From positions 161,806 through 225,805 of the forward strand of contig JAMYWO010000031.1 of NCBI GenBank assembly GCA_024220525.1: a DNA stretch of 64,000 nt, written 5' to 3'. Both the position numbers and the translations under genes were made by a program. Source of the stretch: Cochliopodium minus. Taxonomy: Eukaryota > Discosea > Himatismenida > Cochliopodiidae. The notes under the pieces are model-generated. The model saw only the letters and a list, made by a program, of their open reading frames with translations, had not been told where the DNA came from and ran no database searches. Every line of letters begins with the position of its first letter. Position 1 is the stretch's first letter. This document shows, piece after piece, positions 11,150 through 21,915 of this stretch.

Positions 11150-14100
11150 ATGGATAATCTTCCCACATATAAAGATATCAAAGAGAATGAGTTGTTTGGA
11201 GAATATATGTTGAGACTGATAGAACAAAAAGAAAAGGAGATAATTTCTTATAAGGAGAAGATGCTATCTAACAAAGAAAATAAAGATATAAACAAAGATA
11301 TCAAGGAGATAAATTCGATAGATCCATCATTGATTAAATTGGAAGAAGAGAATATAGATCTGATGAGGAATATATTGAATAGATTGACATCACTACAAAG
11401 AAAATCATTCATAAATGATCCTACAAGTGAAAAGATCTATAAGGAGAATTATCTTAGAAGTGTTCAAATTATATTACAGCATAAAAAGCAGTTGGATAAA
11501 ATCAAATATAAAAAGGATAATATAAAAGAGAAATTGAATAAATCATCGAATGAATTGACCCTCAAAACAACAATTATCTCCGAAAATGAAAAAAAGATTG
11601 ATAAATTGAAGAATAAGCTGAATAATCTCAAAATAACAAAACAAAATAGCATGCCAATGTTGAGATTGGATGATTATGGAGATGAGCCAATAGATAATAA
11701 AGATATAAAAGAATGGCAAGATGAAAAAGATCAATTAAAAAAATTGATTGAAGAATTGAAGGAAGAAAAGAAGATATCAAGAGAATATATAGATGATCTC
11801 GAGAATCAGACCAAAACCCTCAGAGAGAAAATAGGAACAACAGATCAGTTGGGATCTCCAAGAAAAACTCGTTCTCAGAGACTCAATTTGAAGAGATACA
11901 GTGAATTTTCAAACACTGATCGAGTAGGTAAAACAAAATTTTTTTTCTTTCCAATTCTTTTTTTTTGATTAATAAATTCGTTATGAAAGGTGATCTTGAA
12001 GTCATCACAGAAAAGTTGGTTGAAACCAACCAAAAGAAAGGAGATCAAATAAATATTTTGGAGAAAACTATACAAAATCTCGAAAATAAGAATACTCTTC
12101 TCAAAAAGAACAGATCAGAGTTGAAGGAAAAACTAAAACATTTGGAAAACAGCACTAAAGATGATCTTCAAAACAAAATAAACAATGTAGATAATGATAA
12201 TGAAGATCTCTTGAAGAAGCTGGAAGAACTTAAGAATCAATATGATGACTGTGAGAAAGTAAGGGATGTTCTACAAAAGAGATTGGATCTCCTTCTTTCT
12301 AATTCTAAAGACATCGACAAAGAGAGTCTCCAAAAACTTTTGGACGATTTGGATAAACTTGAGAAAGAGAACGAGAGGTTGCGAAGTAATAATGAAGAAC
12401 TTGTGAAGGAGTTTAATGATCTTGAGAAGGTGAACAGGAATTTGGAGTTTCAAGTAAAGGAATTGGAGACAGAGAGCAAGAAAAAACAAAAACTGGAGAA
12501 TGATATCCTCTTTCTCAAGAAACAGCTTGAAGAAGCGAATGATTCTTTGAAGGAGCTCGGGGAATTGCAAGAAGAAATCAAAAAGTTGAGAGATGATCTT
12601 CAAGAACAGTTGGAGAAAAACAAAAATCTAAACGATGATATAATCAATCTTATGAACGAAAAGAAGCATTTAGAAGGGAAAGTTTTGGAAGAGAAAGATG
12701 AGAACAAGAAACTTACCAAGAAGTATGAAGAGTTAGACTTGAAGAAACAGTTTATTGAAGAAGAAAAAAGAAAGTTTCAAGAATTGTCCGAGGATCTCGA
12801 AAAAGAAATTCTTCGATTGAAATTTGAGATAGAAAGTGCCAGATTGAACAAAGAAAAATTGGAAGAAGATTTGGAAAGATATCGCAAAGAAAATGATTTT
12901 CTAAAGAATGAATCGAACCACAATGAAGAAAAGTTGAGGGATTATAACAAGCTTCTTCGAGATCTTGATGAGCTCCAAAGAAAGTTGAAGGAATATGAAG
13001 AATTAAACAACAGATCTAAAAACAATGGAATGGAAAACGAAGAAATGATTCATTTGCTCGAAGATTTGAAGGACAAGGCTATTGAAGAAGAAAACAAGAG
13101 AAGGGATCTCAAATCAGAAATGAAAGATCTTAGATCTCAGATCGAAGAATACGAAGAACTTTTGAAAGAGAATGAGAAGCAAAAGGGGAAAATCATCGAT
13201 GAGTTGGACAACATTCAGAACGAGAGTGAATCAAACAAAACGATGTATGAGAAAGAGTTAAAAGAGAAAGAAAAAGAGATGAAGCAGTTGAAAGAGATGG
13301 TGGAGAGGCTAAAAAAACTATTGCAGCAAGAAATTGAAAAGAACAAGGTGGATAAATTGGACTACCTCACCAAACTCACTGAAGAGTTGGATCACAACCT
13401 TTCTGTGGTCATAAAAGAAAATAATGATCTCAACAACAAGATAGGAGAACTCAATCAAAAGAACAAAGAATCTGAAGAAGAAAAAAAAGATTTTGTTTTA
13501 CTATCTACTAGGTTTGGAGATGAATTGATGAAGATAAGCAGTCATTTGGAGAAAGATGAAGATGATTTTCTTCCACAAAACAGAGATACTCTCATCAATG
13601 ATGCTCCTCTTTATGAACCAAAATTCAACGATGATTTGTTTAATGTTTCATCCAAATTAGAAGACAAGATCGGTAATGTTGCTGTTGAGAGAGGTAAATT
13701 GAATCATAAGATTGATGAACTTGAAGTTGAAAAAGAAATTCTCGAGGAAGAGAAAGAAGAATCTGAAAAGAAGAGGGTGTCTCTCGAGAATGAGTTGGAA
13801 CTGTTGAGAAGAAAGTTAATCGAAACAGGAAACAATAATTTAGATAACGAAATTATAGAGAAATTGAAAAAAGAAATTGAGAATCTCGAAAAGAAATTGA
13901 AAGAAAGTGAATCTGAAAAGAAGAAAATTGCAAAAGAATATGAAGAGTTCAAAGTTGAAAGCGAGAACAACAAAAAAAAGTTGGAGAAGAAAATAGAGAA
14001 GCAAAACAATAAGATCAAACAATTAGAAGGTAGTTTGGGCGAGACAAAAAAGAAATTAGGAGAGAAGATAGAAGAAAATAAGGTTTTGGAGATTGAAATA

Positions 14101-16452
14101 TTGAATCTGAAGAAGCGTATAGAAGAATTAGAAACAAAGTTGGACAATTTAGAAAAGGAATTGAGAGAGTTCAAGCAAAAAAATGATAATTTAGAAAATG
14201 AAAGGAAAGATGTCTTGGAAGAGTTAGAGAAACTCAAAAATGAAAATGAGGAATGGAGAGAACTCAACGAGAAAAACCAGAAAAACTTGGAGGCCAGCAA
14301 CAAAGTGAGATCTGATCTAAAGAAACTGACTCAAGAGCTAAATTTCCTCGAAACACAGTTGCCGAACATTCTTAAAGAGAAAGAATCTTTGAAAGAAAAA
14401 ATTAAAAGGTTGGAAGAGGAGAAAGAAAACAATGAAAAGCTTTTGCAAGAAAAGGACGAAGAGATTATCAGGCTTAATGTCAAAATTGAAGAGTTGGAGA
14501 ATGACAATTCCTCTTTGGAAGAGTTGGTCGAAGAAGGAGAAATTGAAAACAAGGATTTGATAGAAAGTTACAAAGTGGATAAGTTGAGCGAAGAAAACAA
14601 AGAGTTGAAAGAGAAACTCGAGGAAGAAAGGGAGAAAGTTCAAAGCTTCGTTGGAAAATTCGATATGCTGTCTCAAAAAAGAAAGAAGGACTCGGAGTCT
14701 AGACGTAGGTTGGTGAGCGATTTGTCTGATCTCTCCAAGCATAAAATCAATCTTGAGGAGCAGCTGAATGTGGTTAACAAGGACAAAGATAACTTGGATT
14801 TGAAGATAAAGGAAAGAGATGAAAACATAAAGAGGCTTGAAGAGGAAAACGAGAAGCTTAGAAGAGAATTGGAGAGTCTTCAAAGAGATTCGGAGAAAGT
14901 CAGAGATTTGGAAAGCAAAATAGAAGAGCTGGAAAAAGAAATTGAACATTTGAAGAAAGATAAAGCGAAGCTGGAGAAAGAGAAGGAGGAGTTGGAGAAG
15001 AAAATGGAAGAGTTGATGTTGGAGAACTCCAAAATAAGGCTAGAATTCGAAAGAAAGGATAATGAAATTGTTGAGTTGAGAAACAAGCTGGAGAATTCGC
15101 AGAACATTTTGGAATCTGAAGATCTGATCGAGTTTCCTTACCACAAAGAAGTTTTGGTGTCTCACAATGTAAATATGAGTGGAGATAAAATGTCTGATCT
15201 ATTGCCAAGTGTCTTTTCTGAGAATTATTCACAAAGAGAAGATCAACAAACCATCAATTCTCTCAACAAAGAAATCAAAATGTTGAAAGAGCAAATTAAT
15301 GAGTATGAGAGGGAAAAGATTCAGTCTGACCAGAAGTTGGTGGATTTGGAGAAAGAGAACAAAAATCTTCATGATACCTTGTTGCATCATTCTCATGAGA
15401 AAAACTTGAAGTCGTTACATGGTGAACAAGATCTAGATACTTTGAAATCTATTTATGATGAAAGAATAAATGAAATCAAGTCTCTTTTTGATGACAAACA
15501 ACATTCCAATGAAAATAAACATTCTAATAAAGAAATGATAAAAAATTCCAATGGTTCGACTAATAATGGTGAATTTGATCATTGGAAAAAAGAAAACGAG
15601 GAAAAGTATGATGAGCTTTTGTCTTTCATAGAACAAAAACTGAAGGAAAAAGATAACAAATTCAAGGTTCTTTATGGAGATCACTCCAAATCTTTGGAAG
15701 AAATAGAAAAACTCAAAAGAGAAGTAGAAAAAATATCTAAAGAAAATAAAAACAAAAGTGCAAACGAAAATAACAATAAAGATCTTTTGGAAGAAATAAA
15801 AAATTTGAAGGAAGAAAATGAACAACTCAAAGAACAAACTTTTCTTTACCAAGTTTCCGAAAAGAAAATCTACAACGAAGCTTTGAAATCAAAGTCAGAA
15901 AAAGAAAAGATGAAAGAGAATTTGGACATAATCAACGAGAAATACTTTGTTTTGTTCACTGAATTTACCAACCTTAGCCATTCCCACAAAGACTACAACG
16001 AATTGTTCAAATTAGTCCTTCTTTTGAAAGATAAACTAGAAAAAGTGCAATTGCACGTTGAAGAAATTGAGAAAGATTATTCCAAAGTGTCTAAAAAACT
16101 CAAAAATGAATCTTTACAAAGATTGGAGATTGAAAAGGAAGTCAAAACAAAAGAAATTGATCTCAAATCTTCCACTGATCTCATTAATCTTGAAAAACTC
16201 AAAAATCTCCAACAATCCAAGATGATCACTTTTCTCGAGAAGCAAACCGCAAAACCTTTCACTACTTGGTCATACAAGAAGACTACCACCAGACCTTCTT
16301 TGAATTCTATGCTTGGTTCATCTTCCAACTTTGCCAAAATTGGGGATGAAAATGATGGAAATAATTCTAAGACCGGCGATATTTTTTCCAAATTGAGAGG
16401 ACAGCTTGAAGAAATTCTCAATATTACAGAATTTAAGAAAAATGAAAAATAA
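11150..16452 (+). CDS. Very long coiled-coil protein, 1746 residues
   Basis: Two exons (11150-11927 and 11990-16452) joined by a 62-nt phase-1 intron; the total closes in frame. Residues from about 30 to the end are almost wholly heptad-like, rich in Glu, Lys, Leu and Asn. Three breaks stand out: a Ser/Arg patch near the splice (GSPRKTRSQRLNLKRY); a hinge near residue 790 (DFLPQNRDTLINDAPLYEP); and another near 1310 (EFPYHKEVLVSHNVNMSG). The tail from about 1665 has a short Arg/Thr/Ser-rich region (YKKTTTRPSLNSMLG). There is no motor head, membrane segment or known domain. Such proteins commonly act as golgins, centrosomal or cytoskeletal tethers, and Trichomonas-type genomes label similar ones viral A-type inclusion repeat proteins. 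No specific function can be claimed. Confidence 0.88.
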
Positions 16453-16582
16453 AAGTTTTTGAATTTTTTTGAAAAAAAAATGAAAATAGTCATGTTTACT
16501 TTGTAAAGTTTTGTCGATTCTGAATCCCTTTGTTAAGACGTTAATACTTTGACTTTTTTGAAAATTTAAAAAATATAAAAAA

Positions 16583-17594
16583 ATGTTCAAATCACAAAGT
16601 TGTCATTTTTGTGGTGAAGATAATGAAGTTCATATGAATGATATTGATATGAATATATATGGAATTAGTGATGAATTAAAAATTTGCATTGATTGCAAAA
16701 AAAATAAATTCAAATATCACCATATCACAGCGATAGTTGCTTCATACGGCAAATATATCTTAAATTTCATTCTCAAAGATACAAGGGACAATACAGAAAA
16801 AATATTTGCTAGATATAAGGATCTCAAAAAATATCTCAATCAAAATAATCCTCTCAAAAATTTGGATAATAAAAAAGGTAAAAGATTTAAATATTCTCAA
16901 CAGATTTCCTTCTCATACCATTGATTGTATTTATGTTGAATTTAATTTATAATCAACTTTTAGAAAGAATACATGGAGAGATTTTTCTGATGAGTTTTAA
17001 TGCCAAGTATATTAATACTGGACGTAAGAATGAAGGAAGTGAAGAAGAAAAAGAAGAAGAAGAAAAGATAAAGGAAGCAACCACTTTGAAATCTTACAAA
17101 AAAAACATAAAGAAAGCCTTAGAGGAGTTTTGTTTAGAATACCAACTTACTTTGGACAAACATTATATACTCAGTGCATTCATTGGAAGGATTCAGCAAA
17201 AAATAGAAGAATTACTATCTTGTATTAATTCTATCAAGAGTAACTATTGGAAATGGAAACCCAAAAACCATTCTTTTTTGGATCTTGATGGTGGAAGTGT
17301 GAAATGTTTTTTGTTGTGCTTGAAATCTATCGAATATTATTCTTTAAAAAATAACTTTCGCATCATTCTTAAACTTCCAAAGCCTGTCATGCATATCATT
17401 ATAAAAGAATCTTTGAGAGATGATGAAACATCAGTGTAATTTAAACAATTTATTTTTTTTTAAAAATTTCATTCAATCATTTGATCCACAATAGGTTTGA
17501 AAACTCCAATTCAAACAATTTAGTTAGTATTTTTAATAGTGGTAGTAATGGAGATTCAAACAAAGGAAAAAGAAAAAGAGAAATATCAAAATAA
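16583..17594 (+). CDS. Zinc-ribbon/basic-tail family protein, tandem copy 1
   Basis: Not a family I recognise. Exons 16583-16877, 16964-17435 and 17495-17594 give 288 residues. The N-terminus has CHFC and CIDC pairs 26 residues apart (a probable zinc ribbon), then a conserved block FILKDTRDNTEKIFARYKDL. An acidic or variable linker follows, then a helical C-terminal block (WKWKPKNHSF, FLLCLKSIEYYS, LPKPVMHIIIKESL) and a basic tail KGKRKREISK. The same order is found in copies 2-5. The CxxC pairs and the terminal Lys/Arg cluster, which resembles a nuclear localisation signal, suggest a nuclear zinc protein, but that is inference. The end of exon 2 uses the donor GT|GTAATT, which is required to read exon 3 in frame. 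Confidence 0.8.
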
Positions 17595-17685
17595 AAATTA
17601 AAATTTTTAAAACAAATTGATTCAGTTTTTTTTTTTTTAAAAATTTCTTTTTATTTTTAATTATTTATTATAATAATAAAAAAAA

Positions 17686-18765
17686 ATGGAATGTAAAATT
17701 TTGTTTTTTGAAGAAAATTTCTTTCAATTAAATAATACTTTATAGGTGATTATTGTGGTAATAAATTATACACATACGATTGCACTGTTATTAATTTGGA
17801 TACTGAGCATTATCAATCAGAAATTATTATTTGTTTCGATTGTTTTGAGGAATTTAAATTTCATCAAATAAAGAGTATGAGGCATAAAGAAAATGAAGAA
17901 AAGGAATATATGAAAATATGTCTTCAAGAATTAAAAACCAAGAAAACAAAATTATTCGATGGATACAATGAAATGAAGAATTATATCATTGAGAAAGAAG
18001 GATTTGAATATTTCAGAAAAATCAAAGAAAATAATTTTGAAGGTAAAAAAAAAAAAAAAAAATAATTTTTTTAAATTAATAACAAATCACTTTTTTTTTT
18101 TTAGAAGGAGAAAAAGGTTATTTGTTCAATTATGTTATAGTTTCTGAGAAAGGAGAAGAATCACATTTGGATGAACCTACAGAATCAGTAGAGCATCTCA
18201 AACTCCAAATCAAAGAGATTTTTCAAGAGGAAAATGGAGAAACTCAAATTGACAGATATAGAATTGGATTTCCCCAAAAATTTTTGAAGAATTATATCGA
18301 AATTTATTCAAATTCTCTCCTAAAAAGAAAACAAAAAAAAATTAGAAAAATAGAAACAAAGTATAATTATAAAAAAAAAAATCTAAATAAATTAGTTGAC
18401 CTAAGTTTTGATTGGAGCGTTGAGAATCACCACCATTTTAGTAACAAGTTCAATAAATCTGTTTTTTCTTTCATATTGTGTTTGAAAGCTGTAGAAAATT
18501 TTACTTTCAAGCACAGAATACCTTTGAAATTTCCAAAACCAATCAAGCATCTGATTGTAAAAGAATTTTGGTAATATTTTATTTTTTTTTATTTTCAAAT
18601 ATTATTTTTATTATTAGTAAAATGAATCAAGATTACCTTAATGGTTATTCAAAAGCCTCGAACACAGTTAAAAATCCAAATTTAAACAAAAACTTTGTGA
18701 GCATAATTACTAGTGAATCGAATTCTTCTGATGAGAAAAATAAAAAGAAAAGGAAAAGATATTAA
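17686..18765 (+). CDS. Zinc-ribbon/basic-tail family protein, tandem copy 2
   Basis: Four exons: a 7-nt first exon 17686-17692 (ATGGAAT), then 17746-18042, 18105-18570 and 18618-18765, giving 305 residues. The first intron splits the codon of the first zinc Cys: MECDYCG is restored only by splicing. A second pair CFDC follows, then a diverged middle block (CLQELKTKKTKLFDGYNEM) and the C-terminal block (FDWSVENHHHFSNKF, FILCLKAVENFT, PLKFPKPIKHLIVKEF). The tail ends KKKRKRY. It lies 91 bases after copy 1 in the same orientation and about 330 bases before copy 3. Function unknown; see copy 1 for the inferred nuclear role. Confidence 0.78.
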
Positions 18766-19099
18766 AAAATTACAATAATAAAATTGTTGGTTCAAAAAAA
18801 ATATTCTTTTTTCCTCTTTTTTTCAAATCAAATAATTGTATTTTTCGTATGGAATGATAAGGAATTAAAGATTATTTAAAATATTTTAAATGCAAAGAAA
18901 ATAAGTATATATCTCAAATAAGAAAGTTTTTTTTTAATAACTTTGGGGAAAACATAAACAATTTTCTTGATTTCAATGAAACAAGTAAACAAAAGTAAAA
19001 TTAAATTTATCATATTGTAAAATTTGTATGATTAAGATTCTAAATGGAGGAAGATAAATTTTAAAAGAATTTTAAAATAAATATTAATAAAAAAAAAAA
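18766..19099. other. Spacer between tandem copies 2 and 3
   Basis: About 330 bases of AT-rich sequence with stops in all frames. It presumably carries the 3' end of copy 2 and the promoter of copy 3. Nothing specific is visible. Confidence 0.5.
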
Positions 19100-20115
19100 A
19101 TGAAAAAATGCATAATTTGCAAGAGTAAATTTCTTGACGATGATGATTATATGGATCAATTTTTTCTGAGCACCATTGAATTTCCAATCAGAATTTGCAT
19201 TGGAAATAGTTGTTTTGAAATTGCCATGCTTTATCAACATATCGAAGAATATATTAGAAAAGGAATCAAACATTACATTATCTACTACATTAAGGATATC
19301 AAAACAGAAGAAATTAAATCTTTCAGAGAATATAAGAAATTATATGATTATATCAAAGATAAAGAACCAATAAAAAGAAAACATCAACCCAAAAAATTGG
19401 ATTTGCGAATAAAGCATTATATTCTCAAAAATAGAAAAATCTTTTGGGAAAATAACTATGATTTTAAAAAAGATGAACTCGAATATCCTTTCAAATTTAG
19501 TTTCAAAATTATCACAGCAGAGGGTGAAATCAAAATTCAAGAAATCAATTTTCCCAACAAATTTAATTAATCATTTTTCTCTAGAGGAAATTAACAAAGA
19601 TCTGGAATCTCTTTATTTTGAAGACACTTTAAAATCTCTCCAAGAGAGTATAGATGATCATTTTAAAGACGATAATTTCAGTTATTCCAGAATGAAAGCA
19701 AGCAAACTGTTTTTAGAAAAAATTGTTTTGAAAAAATTTAATGACAAAATACACAAAATAAAGGAAAAAGCTTCAATAATCTGGGAAAAAAACTGGATAT
19801 GGCAACCCAACATACACTCTAATTTCTCCCAAAAATTTCGCTCAATTGTTTACTACTTTCTTTTATCTTTAAAGTTTATTGAAAAAAAAAGTTTTTCTCA
19901 TGGAATCCACATTAAGATCCCAAAGTTTGTTGTTTATGAAATAATCAAGTTCATTTTAACGTATTTATTAATTTTAAAAACAATCAAAATTATTTTAAAT
20001 TTCTTTTTAACAATAAAGGATGAAAAAGTGTAATAAAAAACCAGGAGATAAAAACTTTATCCATCTATTTTCAGCTCAAACAAATCTTAAAAAAAGAAAA
20101 ATGGAAGATAAATAA
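19100..20115 (+). CDS. Zinc-ribbon/basic-tail family protein, tandem copy 3
   Basis: Exons 19100-19523, 19585-19960 and 20019-20115 give 298 residues. CIIC opens the protein, but the second pair is degenerate (ICIGNSC). The middle block is YIKDIKTEEIKSFREYKKL, the C-terminal block is WIWQPNIHSNFSQKF, FLLSLKFIEKKS and IPKFVVYEIIKFIL. The last exon reads GDKNFIHLF and ends LKKRKMEDK. GDKNFI matches copy 5 (GDKNFINIF), which fixes the final splice. The 61-nt intron in the middle is needed because the two open frames overlap out of register. It is the most diverged copy at the zinc ligands, so its ribbon may be weakened. Confidence 0.75.
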
Positions 20116-20183
20116 TCTAATGAGAATTTTTATTAAAAATAAATAAGTTTTGAAATTTAAAATTAAAAAAAATTAGATTGAGA

Positions 20184-21509
20184 ATGACAGGAGACTATAA
20201 TGAATGTATTATCTTTTTTAATAATTCTTAATTCGTTTATGAAATTCAAATTTTCTTTTTTCAGGCTTTTTTTGCTCAGAATATTATTATTGCGACCATG
20301 TATCCAATTACGAAATAAAGGATTATCCTGAATATCAACTCTCAGTATGTGATTCATGTGATGATAATTTCCCATTTTGGGATGTTCTATCTTTCGATGA
20401 TAATGTTATAACCCACAAATTGAAAAATATAAAGACTTTGGAAATCAAGGAATTTGATTCTTGCAGAGAGATGATCAAATATTGCAAATCCCAAGTGAAT
20501 GGAAAGAATAATTCGGAAAAATCAGAAAAAGATGAATCTGGGGAGGAGGATGATGAAGATAATGATAAAGATCAAAGTGTAAATAGTTATGATTCTGAGA
20601 GTGAAGAAGGAAGTAATAAATTATATATTAAAAAATTATTTTATAATTTTCAGATAGAGATGTTCAAAATTTTACAACAGTTTAAAATTTGTTAGTAAAA
20701 ATTTTATATCCGCTAACAAAGTTGTAAATTTTGGACATGTCTAATTTTCAGACGAATATAAAATTATAAAATTTTATACAAATTTATTTTTGAAAGAAGA
20801 AAAAATGATTTCAGGTTTAGATAGTCAAGATGAATATGATGATTTTGAATTTGGATTTTCTATCAGATATGTCAAGAATCTTTGGGATGAAAATGTGGAA
20901 GATGAAAAGAGTATTGAAAAGGATGAAAAGGGAGATGAAGATGAAATGGGAGAAGATGAAGAAAATCAAAATCAAAATGAGGATAAAATGGATCATGATT
21001 CAGTATTCAAAAAATCATTAAAAAAATTCCTTAAAATGTTGAAGAATACTTTGAAGGGAGATTACAGCCTAAACCAAAAATCAAACATAGCAATGCACAA
21101 AGATTTCATGTTGAATGAAGTTATGGATAAATTCATAGAAAAAAAGAAGGACATCAAAGAAAAGATAGCGGAATTGATGATGTACTTTGGGGATTGGAGT
21201 CCTCCTCTCACTCTAAATTTTCAGAGGATTTTCGTGATGGAGTTTTCAATTTTCTTTTATGCATGAAACAAATTGAAAAATTCACTACTAGAAACCAATC
21301 TCCTTTGAAAATTCCCAAGTTTGTTCTTCAAGAAATCTTCAAGTTTTTACAAAAGTATACTTTTTTTTTTTTGAAAAAAATATCTTTTCAAATTAATTTC
21401 TTTTCTGTTTAGGATTAAAAAGGTCAGAAAGATTCAAAGCAATAACCTGATTTCTGTTTTACCCAAAGAAGAAGAATCCAAAAAAAAGAAAAGGAAAAGG
21501 AAAAATTAA
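20184..21509 (+). pseudogene. Zinc-ribbon/basic-tail family protein, tandem copy 4, with one frame break
   Basis: Exons 20184-20205, 20265-20612, 20815-21354 and 21413-21509. As in copy 2, the first intron cuts the first Cys codon (MTGDYNE, then CFFC). A later CDSC, a strongly acidic linker, the C-terminal block (FGDWSP, then HSKFSEDF, FLLCMKQIEKFT, LKIPKFVLQEIFKFL) and a tail KKKKRKRKN follow. The exons sum to 1007 nt, one short of a multiple of three. Reading switches frame near 21197, between DWSP and SHSKFSEDF, so one base appears lost. It is either a sequencing or assembly indel or a recent pseudogene. Intron 2 (20613-20814) carries a TA-flanked inverted-repeat element. Confidence 0.68.
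20659..20741 (+). mobile_element. MITE-like inverted-repeat element, copy A
   Basis: About 83 bp inside intron 2 of tandem copy 4. The outer arms are GATGTTCAAAATTTTACAAC and the inverse of GTTGTAAATTTTGGACATGTC. Inner arms are AGTTTAAAATTTGTTAG and CTAACAAAG. It is flanked by TA on both sides, as Tc1/mariner-type elements are. It can fold into one long hairpin and has no coding capacity. Confidence 0.72.
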
Positions 21510-21915
21510 AAATTATCTTGAATTTATTAATTATCAGTGTCATTACCCACAAGAAGAAGGTATCATAAATAATTTGTTAAAATATTGATTTTTTTAATTC
21601 TATTCGTTTTTATTTACTTTTAGAATTTATATTTATAACTTTTTTTTTTGATGGAACAACTTACATGGTGATTAATTTTGTCAAAAATAATTTTAATTTG
21701 AGATTCCTTCAATTAAAATTTATAAATTACATCTAAAAACGAAACTAAAATACCATTGTACTTAAAAAATTAAAGCCAAGTGATGATCTTTCGAGTTAAT
21801 GAATTTTCTCACATCTTTTTATTTTTAAATTCAAAAAAAAAGAAAATCTGAAAATATAAAATTAATTGATAAAAAAATTAAATAATAAAAAAAAAGAATC
21901 TATTTTTTTTATAAG
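21510..21915. other. Intergenic region before the cellulase gene
   Basis: About 400 AT-rich bases between the tandem array and the GH5 gene. No exon, RNA or shared repeat is visible. Confidence 0.5.

Noticed and set aside
13704-15852. Several long minus-strand open frames rich in Phe, Ser and Leu.
   Set aside because: They are antisense shadows of the Lys/Glu-rich coiled-coil gene.
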